Source: RGIG3135 sp964477115
Lineage (GTDB): Bacteria > Actinomycetota > Coriobacteriia > Coriobacteriales > Eggerthellaceae
Reading direction: 5' to 3'
Assembly: GCA_964477115.1 (NCBI GenBank)
Contig: CAYZCY010000056.1
Coordinates: 1 to 6,285, forward strand
DNA length: 6,285 bases
The notes beneath the pieces are model-generated. The model did not search any database. It was not told the origin of the DNA and saw only the letters and a program-made list of their open reading frames with translations. The translations under genes and the position numbers were made by a program. Shown one piece after another: positions 1 to 5,802 of the stretch; within the stretch, counting starts at the first letter, position 1; every line of letters begins with the position of its first letter.

Positions 1-241
1 TAAGACCGTATACCCTGCCAAACGCACGTCCTGCCGCTCGCCAAGCAAAAAAGACTAAGCCCGTAGAAGCCAACGCGGTTTTGCGTAGCAGCGGAAAGTG
101 CGCGAGCGCACAGCATACAGCTCGCGCGGCTTAAAGACGGGAGAAGATTCGCCACACTGAGCATAAAACAGTGGTCGTACAGGGCCTATTCCGATACACT
201 CAGATGGTTACACACAAGTATCCAAAGGATAGGAGTTCGCT
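1..241. other. Left-end intergenic region or 3' end of an upstream gene
   Basis: No convincing complete gene is visible here. One + strand frame is open from base 3 to a TAA at 132-134 (43 codons, rich in Ala, Lys and Arg) and could be the tail of a gene that starts outside the window. The opposite strand is also open from an ATG at 117-115 out through base 1, but it has no ribosome site. Two open frames opposite each other in GC-rich DNA are weak evidence for coding, so I assign neither. The stretch holds the hairpins listed separately and must contain the promoter for the gene at 242. I could not find a convincing -35/-10 pair; a weak -10-like TACACT lies at 195-200. Confidence 0.4.
98..127. 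other. Pair of mutually exclusive GC-rich hairpins
   Basis: Seen directly: GTGCG (98-102) pairs with CGCAC (107-111) around a CGAG tetraloop. In competition, GCGCGAGC (100-107) pairs perfectly with GCTCGCGC (120-127) around a 12-nt loop. The two cannot form together because they share bases 100-107. No T-tract follows on either side, so this does not look like an ordinary intrinsic terminator. It could be the 3' structure of an upstream transcript or a leader switch for the gene at 242. Chance pairing in GC-rich DNA is a real alternative. Confidence 0.4.
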
Positions 242-655
242 GTGTCCGCAAACTACAAGAGTCTGTACATGCACCATCTCGACCAGACGGGCGTTCGCTA
301 CACCGACGCAGGCGAAAACAGGGTCACGGTATCCTACAAGGGCGACAACCTTGCCTCCATCCCCATCCAGGTGAACTTTGACAAGAACGGCAACGAATAC
401 GTTCAGCTCGACTGCTGGAACATCGCCAAGTTCAATGAGGGGAAGATGGCCGCAGGCCTGGTAACCTGCAACGCCCTCAACGCAAGGTTCCGTTGGAGCA
501 AGTTCTACATCGACTCCGACCTCGACGTCCGCTGCCAGGCCGACCTCGTCATCGAGCCGAACACCACCGGCCAGCACATCCAGGAAGTTCTGAAACGACT
601 GGTTTCCATCATCGATGACGCTTACCCCGAGCTTATGAAGGCACTTTGGGCTTAA
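242..655 (+). CDS. YbjN domain-containing protein
   Basis: A 137-residue soluble protein that reads as a YbjN-type domain from end to end. It has an N-terminal helix, a run of short beta strands (residues about 20-60), the conserved-looking central W-x-I-A-K-F and a strand segment Y-I-D-S-D-L-D-V at about 90-97. A final helix begins near residue 109 and ends at the C-terminal ELMKALWA. YbjN domains have the fold of type III secretion chaperones; their biochemical role is mostly unknown. The GTG start at 242 is chosen because AGGAG (231-235) lies 6 nt upstream and no in-frame ATG occurs before residue 10. No signal peptide or membrane segment is present. The AAA+ ATPase gene starts 36 nt downstream with no terminator between, so the two are probably co-transcribed and may act together as a chaperone or adaptor and its ATPase. 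Family call is from pattern recognition; partner role is inference. Confidence 0.75.
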   Translation: MSANYKSLYMHHLDQTGVRYTDAGENRVTVSYKGDNLASIPIQVNFDKNGNEYVQLDCWNIAKFNEGKMAAGLVTCNALNARFRWSKFYIDSDLDVRCQADLVIEPNTTGQHIQEVLKRLVSIIDDAYPELMKALWA

Positions 656-691
656 TCAATAACACGGTTTCAAGGGAATAGGCAGGATGCT

Positions 692-2752
692 GTGAAAGTC
701 AATGTCGAGTTTAAGAGCAATTGGATCTACGACCCCAGCGGCATCAACAGCTTCGCCGTTTCGAAGTTTGCCTCAGCCTGCCAGAAAGAGTTTGGGCAGA
801 AGCTCAGCGTTGAGAACAAGTCCTTCACTGACGCTACATTTGTAATCGAGGGCACATTCGGAGCCACGGAAGTCTCGCGTCTCATGCAAGAGGTCATCGA
901 GAGGGACGTCTCCCGAGGAAAAAACTGGTCCGAAATCTGTACCATCACGGTCGACGGCGCAGCTGCAACCGCAACGACACAGCCCGCCGCCGTTCAGCCA
1001 GCAGACTCTTCGGCAGCCCCCGCAAGCGCGGCCGCTCAGCCGGCTAACGAGCAGTCCTTCGCAGCAACCGACGCCGAGGCGGCTCCCGCAACTCAGGCAA
1101 CCAACGCAGTCGCAAGCAAGGCCATCGCCGAAATCGACAATCTCGTCGCCGCCGCAGACTTCAAGGAGCTCTGCCAGGAAATCCAGCGCAAAGCGGCCTT
1201 CATCCGCAGCCGCGGAACCTCGAAGGCCTTCCTTTCCACGACGCTTCTCTTCTCCATTTCCTCTGGTTGCGGCCTGACCAAGGCGCTGACGCTGCTCAAC
1301 GAACTGCTCGTCGAGCAAGGCATCCTCGAGCAGGGCGCGCCCACCAAAGAGATCAGCCTGCCCGACCCGGGCAAGTCCGACATCCACGAACGTCTGAACA
1401 ACCTAGTCGGCACGCTCGAACACGTCGTAGCCAAGCCCGGCGTCCTGTGCGTCGACATCAAAGAGTGGACGAGCAAGACAACCGACCCGCACTTCAAGGG
1501 ATTCCTCCTGTGGCTGTTCCGCAATGCCGGCAACTGCCTGGTCGTACTGCGCGTCCCCTACATGGGCGAAGACCGCCTCAAGCAGGCTCACGCCGACATC
1601 AGCGATATCCTCTCGGTGCGCTCCGTCGTGTTCCATCCCTTTGATCCGGTGGATCTGCGCGATTTGGCCGGCCGCGCGCTTTCGGAGTACGGTTTCTCCA
1701 TGACCGACGAGGCTTGGCGCATCTTCGACAAGCGCATGGAAGTTGAGAAGCAGGATGGCAGTTTCTACGGCATCCACACCGCCAACAAGGTTGCTAACGA
1801 GCTTTTGCGTTGCGCGGAAGGTGACGCCTCCATCGTGGAGGGCGGATCATCGCTTATCACGGAGCACACTTTGGCACCTCTCGTGATCGAGGAGGAAACC
1901 GATCTGGTCCAGGGCTTCGACCGCTTCAACGACCTTATCGGCATGGACTCCATCAAGCAGCAGATGATGGAGGTCGTGAACCAGATCATGGTTTCGAAGA
2001 GCAACCCGGCCATCTCCAGGCCGAGCATGCACATGCGCTTTGTCGGCAATCCCGGCACCGGCAAAACCACGGTTGCCCGTATTTTGGGCGAGGTCCTGCG
2101 CGAGCTCGGCGTGCTGCGCATCGGCCGCTTTTACGAGCACAAGGCACGTGATTTGTGCGGTCGCTACATCGGCGAAACCGCTCCCAAGACCACTGCCATC
2201 TGCCAGGAAGCATACGGCTCCATCCTCTTCCTGGATGAGGCGTACGCACTCTACCGCGGCGACGACAACAACAAGGACTACGGTCGCGAGGCCATCGACA
2301 CCCTGATCACCGAGATGGAAAACAACAGCGACGACATCATCGTGATCATGGCGGGCTACCCCGACGACATGGAGAAGCTGATGGACGCAAACGCCGGCCT
2401 TCGCAGCCGCATGCCCTACACCATCACCTTCCCCAACTACACGCGCGGCCAGCTGCATGAGATCTTCATGCGCATGGTCGACAAGGCATTCAAGTACACG
2501 CCCGAGATGGAAGAGCGCTCCAAGGAGTACTTTATGTCGCTGCCGAGCGAGATGCTTCAGCAAAAGAGCTTCGGCAACGCTCGCTTCGTGCGCAACCTGT
2601 TCGAGCGCGTTTGGGGCAAGGCGGCCATGCGCTGCAGGAGCCAGGAGGCCGAGATCATCATCGACGTCGAGGATTTCGATGCAGCGCTCGGCACGCTTGA
2701 CAACACCGCGCCCGTGAAGAAAGGCGGCTCGGGCAAGATCGGCTTCATCTAA
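692..2752 (+). CDS. CbxX/CfxQ-type AAA+ ATPase with a degenerate first ATPase module
   Basis: A 686-residue protein in four parts. Residues 1-87 are a small alpha/beta domain I do not recognise. Residues 88-142 are a low-complexity linker of Ala, Pro, Gln and Thr. Residues about 145-395 resemble an AAA core that has lost its catalytic signature: SGCGLTK (191-197) sits where a Walker A should be, and VLCVDI (251-256) where a Walker B should be, with Ile instead of the catalytic Glu. Residues about 405-675 are an intact CbxX/CfxQ AAA+ module: Walker A GNPGTGKTT (452-460, Lys458), Walker B ILFLDEA (511-517, Asp515, Glu516), sensor-1 region around MAGYPDD (553-559), arginine-finger segment GLRSR (569-573) and sensor 2 GNARFVRN (628-635, Arg631). 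Relatives include Rubisco activase CbbX, SpoVK and the EccA ATPases of type VII secretion, so ATP-driven remodelling of a protein partner in the cytoplasm is expected. The GTG start has AGGA at 684-687, 4 nt upstream. The substrate is unknown; the YbjN protein upstream is the obvious candidate partner. Confidence 0.9.
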   Translation: MKVNVEFKSNWIYDPSGINSFAVSKFASACQKEFGQKLSVENKSFTDATFVIEGTFGATEVSRLMQEVIERDVSRGKNWSEICTITVDGAAATATTQPAAVQPADSSAAPASAAAQPANEQSFAATDAEAAPATQATNAVASKAIAEIDNLVAAADFKELCQEIQRKAAFIRSRGTSKAFLSTTLLFSISSGCGLTKALTLLNELLVEQGILEQGAPTKEISLPDPGKSDIHERLNNLVGTLEHVVAKPGVLCVDIKEWTSKTTDPHFKGFLLWLFRNAGNCLVVLRVPYMGEDRLKQAHADISDILSVRSVVFHPFDPVDLRDLAGRALSEYGFSMTDEAWRIFDKRMEVEKQDGSFYGIHTANKVANELLRCAEGDASIVEGGSSLITEHTLAPLVIEEETDLVQGFDRFNDLIGMDSIKQQMMEVVNQIMVSKSNPAISRPSMHMRFVGNPGTGKTTVARILGEVLRELGVLRIGRFYEHKARDLCGRYIGETAPKTTAICQEAYGSILFLDEAYALYRGDDNNKDYGREAIDTLITEMENNSDDIIVIMAGYPDDMEKLMDANAGLRSRMPYTITFPNYTRGQLHEIFMRMVDKAFKYTPEMEERSKEYFMSLPSEMLQQKSFGNARFVRNLFERVWGKAAMRCRSQEAEIIIDVEDFDAALGTLDNTAPVKKGGSGKIGFI

Positions 2753-2794
2753 GATTTTTCGAGAGCGCGGGGCGCGGCTATCAAACAGGCAACC

Positions 2795-3208
2795 TTATCG
2801 GAAGATGACGTATTTCGAAAGCAGGAAGCCCCAGCAGCCTTGGCATACCATGGTGATCACCTTGACCAGCATTGGGCTCCAACCAACAGCCGACAGCTCG
2901 GCAATGGCAAAGCTGCTGAAGGCCAGATTCCATATCCACAGCAGCACAAACAGGCTGATTGAACGCGCGTAGCTACTCGAAGATTTGAACGTCAGGTTGC
3001 GATTCATGACGTACTGGAACGTAGCCGAGCAAAGCACCGCCACGAAGTTCGCCGCCGAAAACGGAAACACAAGGTTCAACAGCGCAAACACACCCAGCTC
3101 GACAAAAGTCTGCGCAAAGGAAACCCCGCCGTACTTCACGAACTGGCGGAATATACCCTCGCCGGAACGCGAGCCTTGCGCCCCCTGCGTATCATGCCCA
3201 TCGCTCAA
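2795..3208 (-). CDS. GtrA-family integral membrane protein
   Basis: A 137-residue protein with a polar N-terminus (1-21) and four predicted membrane helices at about 23-47, 52-68, 83-105 and 113-131. The family signature NRNLTF (69-74) follows helix 2, and the protein ends in KYVIFR, as GtrA proteins commonly do. Its length is normal for the family. GtrA-type proteins are linked to moving or supplying lipid-linked sugars for decoration of cell-surface polysaccharides, usually beside a glycosyltransferase. No glycosyltransferase lies in this window, so this copy appears isolated. The start is a TTG at 3208-3206, favoured because a textbook AAGGAG on the - strand (complement of 3214-3219) is 5 nt away. 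It converges on the AAA+ gene with 42 nt between stops and diverges from the small gene at 3371. Confidence 0.85.
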   Translation of the reverse strand: MSDGHDTQGAQGSRSGEGIFRQFVKYGGVSFAQTFVELGVFALLNLVFPFSAANFVAVLCSATFQYVMNRNLTFKSSSSYARSISLFVLLWIWNLAFSSFAIAELSAVGWSPMLVKVITMVCQGCWGFLLSKYVIFR

Positions 3209-3213
3209 AACAG

Positions 3214-3219
3214 CTCCTT
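3214..3219 (-). promoter_or_regulatory. Ribosome binding site deciding the TTG start of the GtrA gene
   Basis: The + strand reads CTCCTT, giving AAGGAG on the - strand, 5 nt before TTG 3208-3206. The out-of-frame ATG just downstream would give no sensible protein, so the site supports the non-ATG start. Confidence 0.7.
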
Positions 3220-3235
3220 CTCACCAAGCCGATCG

Positions 3236-3262
3236 ATTATCCAAACCAGCGCAAACATACAA
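3236..3262 (-). promoter_or_regulatory. Weak candidate promoter for the GtrA gene
   Basis: On the - strand a -10-like GATAAT (complement of 3236-3241, 5 of 6 matches to TATAAT) lies 27 nt before the TTG start. A TTGTAT (complement of 3257-3262) could be the -35, but the 15-bp spacing is short and only the first three bases match the consensus. Confidence 0.3.
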
Positions 3263-3358
3263 CTTTCTGCACCTGTCCCATACGGTGGACTCGGCAGCTT
3301 TTACGCATCCGTATCCTGTGTCCAACGCAAGCAACAATCGCAAACTACAACGCACACG

Positions 3359-3364
3359 GGAGGT
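3359..3364 (+). promoter_or_regulatory. Ribosome binding site deciding the start of the small orphan gene
   Basis: GGAGGT lies 6 nt before ATG 3371. It is the reason for preferring the 72-residue product over the longer open frame beginning at 3176. Confidence 0.65.
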
Positions 3365-3370
3365 ATCAGC

Positions 3371-3589
3371 ATGAAGAAAGACAACAACGCCTACTTCAAG
3401 ATGGGCGCCGCCGTCGCGGTGAGCGAACTCTTTGGCCTAGGCCGGCTCGGCTCGCCAGCAAAGGCGGCTGGCGAAACCCGGGAGTTCCTCAACAGCTTTG
3501 GAATCAAAAGCATGGACGACGTCGACGAGCTCGGCATCTGCGGGCCCTACGTTGACGATCTCGCAAAAATCTACGAATGCCCCCGCTAG
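3371..3589 (+). CDS. Small orphan protein, family not recognised
   Basis: A 72-residue protein preceded by a strong GGAGGT (3359-3364), 6 nt before ATG 3371. An in-frame reading frame extends upstream to 3176, but it overlaps the GtrA coding region and lacks a ribosome site, so the short form is chosen. The N-terminus is basic (MKK), followed by a weakly hydrophobic Ala/Gly-rich stretch (residues about 8-33) too short and interrupted to be a confident membrane helix. The C-terminal half (about 34-70) is acidic and helical in character: F-G-I-K-S-M-D-D-V-D, then ELGICGPYVDDLAKIYEC. It has two cysteines, at 57 and 70. I recognise no domain. It stands alone, divergent from the GtrA gene and ahead of an AT-rich promoter island. 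The ribosome site is the main argument that it is real. Confidence 0.55.
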   Translation: MKKDNNAYFKMGAAVAVSELFGLGRLGSPAKAAGETREFLNSFGIKSMDDVDELGICGPYVDDLAKIYECPR

Positions 3590-3686
3590 CAAGGTACGCA
3601 CGCCACCCCGCCAGCAATCCGCATCGAGGATCGCTGGGATGCCCTTACGCGGATCCCTTCTCGTGCAGTATTTATGCAATTTCAAG

Positions 3687-3724
3687 TTTAGTTAAATAAT
3701 ATAATTATATTTATAAATGAAATA
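3687..3724 (+). promoter_or_regulatory. A/T-only promoter island ahead of the three-gene operon
   Basis: These 38 bases contain only two G and no C, in a window otherwise clearly GC-rich; 3692-3718 is pure A/T. It includes a perfect -10 hexamer TATAAT (3700-3705), placed about 50 nt before the chosen start of the zinc-ribbon gene. No good -35 is visible at 16-18 bp spacing. Alternative -10-like hexamers TATATT (3706-3711) and TATAAA (3712-3717) overlap it. Promoter function is inferred from the hexamer, the composition shift and position before an operon. Confidence 0.5.
3698..3711. repeat. 14-bp perfect palindrome over the -10 element
   Basis: AATATAATTATATT is identical to its own reverse complement and overlaps TATAAT at 3700-3705. 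It might be an operator for a dimeric regulator, but A/T-only sequence forms palindromes easily by chance. Confidence 0.4.
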
Positions 3725-3741
3725 CAGCGAATGATTGCCGC

Positions 3742-3746
3742 AAGGA
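3742..3746 (+). promoter_or_regulatory. Ribosome binding site deciding the zinc-ribbon gene start
   Basis: AAGGA lies 8 nt before ATG 3755. The in-frame ATGs at 3731 and 3746 have no purine-rich site at a useful distance, so 3755 is preferred. Confidence 0.5.
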
Positions 3747-3754
3747 TGCATAAC

Positions 3755-4171
3755 ATGAAAAATCTCCTCAACCAGCTAGCATGCCGCATGGCGTCCTTCA
3801 TGCAGGGACGCAACGGCATGGACACCTGCGCGAGGTGGGCTTTCGGCGCTGGCCTCATCTGCACCGTACTCGACTTGCTCTTCGCAAGCGGCGCGCTCTC
3901 GACACTTGGCCTCGTGCTCTTCGTTTACTCGATGTTCCGCTGCTACTCAAGCAATATCGCAAGCAGAGCTCTTGAGAACGCAAAGTTCGAGCATGCTATG
4001 AGAAAGCCCATCCAGCAGTGGGAGCACCTCAACCTGAGATGGACCAACCGCAAGACCACCAAGTACTTCAAGTGCAAGCAGTGCGGGCAGTCCCTGTCCG
4101 TGCCCAAGGGCAGGGGCAAGCTGCGGACCACCTGCCCTAAGTGCGGTCATCAGACAGAGATAAGCTCATAG
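3755..4171 (+). CDS. Membrane-anchored zinc-ribbon protein
   Basis: A 138-residue protein with a short N-terminal segment ending in FMQGRNGMD (15-23), then two closely spaced membrane helices (about 28-44 and 47-63) forming a hairpin. A basic, helical linker follows (about 64-103). The C-terminal zinc ribbon uses Cys107, Cys110, Cys127 and Cys130 (CKQCG and CPKCG) around a VPKGRGKL turn. The arrangement places the ribbon on the same side as the N-terminus, presumably the cytoplasm. Proteins with this FMxGRxG, membrane hairpin and ribbon plan are familiar from Clostridia and related anaerobes, without a proven function. The next gene starts 10 nt after its stop, so it is the first gene of an operon with DUF5685 and the J-protein. 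An extra 8 residues would be added if ATG 3731 were used. Metal binding is inferred from the two CxxC pairs. Confidence 0.8.
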   Translation: MKNLLNQLACRMASFMQGRNGMDTCARWAFGAGLICTVLDLLFASGALSTLGLVLFVYSMFRCYSSNIASRALENAKFEHAMRKPIQQWEHLNLRWTNRKTTKYFKCKQCGQSLSVPKGRGKLRTTCPKCGHQTEISS

Positions 4172-4181
4172 GGACCCGGGC

Positions 4182-4994
4182 ATGTTCGGGTTTATCAGCA
4201 CCAGCCCCTCGTTGCTCACCGACGAGGAGACCGCACGCTACCGTGAGCTGTACTGCGGCCTGTGCCGCGCTCTCAAAACGAGATACGGCCAGGCTAGCCG
4301 GCTCTGCCTCACCTACGACCTCACCTTCTACGTCATGCTATGCAATTCGCTGCATGAGCCGACTGAAGAGCGCTCCCACGGCTTCTGCGTCCTCCATCCC
4401 GAACGCCGTATAACAATAGCGAGCTCTCCCTTCACAGACTACGCCGCCGACCTGTCGGTGGCGCTTGCCTACCACAAGCTGCTCGACAACGTGCGCGACG
4501 ACAAAAGCACCCAGGCAAAAGCAGGTGCCACCCTGCTCAAGAAAGCCTACGAAAAAACATGCGGGCGCATTCCCGACCAATGCCATGACATCGAAGCGTC
4601 CATGGCGCGCATTGCCATCATCGAAAACGAGGAAGATTCCCAGCCCGATGAGGCGGCAAACGAATTCGGCGCCCTGCTCGGACGCCTTTTCGCAGCAGAG
4701 CAAGGCTTCTGGAAAGAAGGCATGGAGAAATTCGGGAGCCAACTTGGAAGCTTTATCTACTTCATGGATGCTGCAGTGGATTACGCCGACGACGAGCGCT
4801 CCGGCAGCTACAATCCCTTCGTACGCCTAAAAACATCATCAGAGGACATGAGAGAGCTTCTATCCTCCCTCATGGGCAACGCAGTTGCGAGCTTTGAGAA
4901 GCTTCCTTTGGAAAAAGACCTGCACATCATGCACAGCGTGCTGTACTCGGGCGTATGGCAGAAGTTCAACGAACGCTACGTCGAGAAGGGCTGA
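4182..4994 (+). CDS. DUF5685 family protein
   Basis: A 270-residue, largely helical soluble protein. It starts MFGF and shows the family's hallmarks: YCGLCRAL (24-31), YGQASRLCLTYD (35-46) and a C-x-L-H-P segment (Cys69, His72, Pro73). Cys25, Cys28, Cys69 and His72 could bind a metal or form a redox site. YHKLLDNVRDD (97-107) and FMDAAVDYADDE (194-205), followed by G-S-Y-N-P-F (208-213), give two acidic DxxxD motifs (Asp102/Asp106 and Asp196/Asp200). These recall the paired motifs of squalene and phytoene synthases; that resemblance is my inference, not an established assignment. Function is unknown. It is the middle gene of the operon, 10 nt after the zinc-ribbon gene and 1 nt before the J-protein gene. 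The ribosome site is weak (GGGA at 4171-4174), suggesting translation coupled to the gene before it. Confidence 0.85.
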   Translation: MFGFISTSPSLLTDEETARYRELYCGLCRALKTRYGQASRLCLTYDLTFYVMLCNSLHEPTEERSHGFCVLHPERRITIASSPFTDYAADLSVALAYHKLLDNVRDDKSTQAKAGATLLKKAYEKTCGRIPDQCHDIEASMARIAIIENEEDSQPDEAANEFGALLGRLFAAEQGFWKEGMEKFGSQLGSFIYFMDAAVDYADDERSGSYNPFVRLKTSSEDMRELLSSLMGNAVASFEKLPLEKDLHIMHSVLYSGVWQKFNERYVEKG

Positions 4995-4995
4995 C

Positions 4996-5745
4996 ATGAG
5001 CAAAAACCCCTACGAGGTGCTGGGCGTAAGCCCCGACGCCCCCAAAGACGAGGTGAAGAAGGCCTACCGAAAGAAGGCCCGCGAGTATCACCCCGACCTC
5101 AACCCGAATGACCCCGTCGCAGCTGAAAAGATGAACGAAGTCAACGAGGCCTACGATCGAATCATGAACCCCGAAAAATACGCGCAAAGAGATGCGCGTG
5201 CTGCCGGCTACAGCCCGAGCCAGCCAAGTTCCTACGGCCCGGGCGGCACGCAGTGGCAGTACCAAGGAGGCGGGGGTAGCTACGGCCCCTATGATTGGGT
5301 CGAGATCAACTGGGAAGACATCTTTGGAGCCAACTGGACAAACGCCGGAGCGCACATACACCCCGAGGTCTCCGTGGAAGACGATGCCGAAATCAGGCAG
5401 GCTATCTTCTACATCAACTCCTCAAACTATCCCGCTGCGCTCGGCATCCTCAACGCCAGGCCGCACGCCGGCCGCAACGCACGCTGGTACTACCTGTCCG
5501 CCCTGGCAAACAACGGAGCTGGAAACGCCCTGCAGGCTCGAGAGCACATCCGACAAGCGCTGCAGATGGATCCGGGAAACGCCGACTACGAACGCGCGCG
5601 GCAAAGCTTCAGCCAATCTGCCAGCTCCTACGAAGCCGAGGGCAGATCCCGTGGCTTTTCGACCGGCTTCTGCGACCCGAGCACACTGTGCTGCTGCCTA
5701 GTGTGCGGCCCCTCGCTCTGCCAACCCTTCATGTTCTGCATTTAG
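4996..5745 (+). CDS. J-domain/TPR protein with a cysteine-rich C-terminal tail
   Basis: A 249-residue protein. Residues 4-67 form a J domain with the essential HPD at 32-34, which stimulates the ATPase of Hsp70 (DnaK). Residues 71-101 are a flexible linker of Gly, Tyr, Ser, Pro and Gln. A Trp/acidic segment (about 101-112) follows, then helical repeats of TPR type at about 129-205, including A-L-G-I-L-N and QALQMDPGNADYE. The last 24 residues carry all seven cysteines of the protein (226, 232, 233, 234, 237, 242 and 248), including a CCC run. It lacks the DnaJ zinc-finger and substrate domains, so it is a specialised class C J-protein that probably recruits DnaK to particular clients. The start ATG 4996 is set by AAGGG (4986-4990), 5 nt away, and by the J domain beginning at once; the open frame extending back to 4885 overlaps the DUF5685 gene. 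The 1-nt gap implies translational coupling. The tail could bind metal, be lipid-modified or insert in a membrane; the sequence cannot say which. Confidence 0.88.
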   Translation: MSKNPYEVLGVSPDAPKDEVKKAYRKKAREYHPDLNPNDPVAAEKMNEVNEAYDRIMNPEKYAQRDARAAGYSPSQPSSYGPGGTQWQYQGGGGSYGPYDWVEINWEDIFGANWTNAGAHIHPEVSVEDDAEIRQAIFYINSSNYPAALGILNARPHAGRNARWYYLSALANNGAGNALQAREHIRQALQMDPGNADYERARQSFSQSASSYEAEGRSRGFSTGFCDPSTLCCCLVCGPSLCQPFMFCI

Positions 5746-5802
5746 GACAGCTGGAGAAGGTGAGCGCATAGGCGGACGAGCAGGCCCGCGCGCCCTTCCC
5801 AA

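Noticed and set aside
1..117. Open frame on the - strand from ATG 117-115 running off the left edge
   Set aside because: No ribosome site, and the opposite strand is open as well; the product resembles no family I recognise.
773..1387. 204-codon open frame on the - strand
   Set aside because: Antisense to the ATPase linker and pseudo-ATPase region; Gly/Cys/Arg-rich low-complexity product with no domain.
1847..2563. 238-codon open frame on the - strand
   Set aside because: It lies wholly inside the ATPase gene, opposite its conserved AAA+ motifs; composition is Val/Ala/His/Asp-rich as expected for an antisense shadow in GC-rich DNA.
2753..2794. Terminator between the convergent ATPase and GtrA genes
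   Set aside because: A short T-run (TTTTT) follows the ATPase stop but no stable stem precedes it, and the GC-rich bases after it do not form a clean palindrome.
247..3350. Shared 12-mer CGCAAACTACAA at 247-258 and 3339-3350
   Set aside because: About one 12-base match is expected by chance in a window of this size, and one copy lies inside a coding region.
4885..4995. Upstream extension of the J-protein frame
   Set aside because: It overlaps the DUF5685 gene, and the J domain with a good ribosome site starts at 4996.
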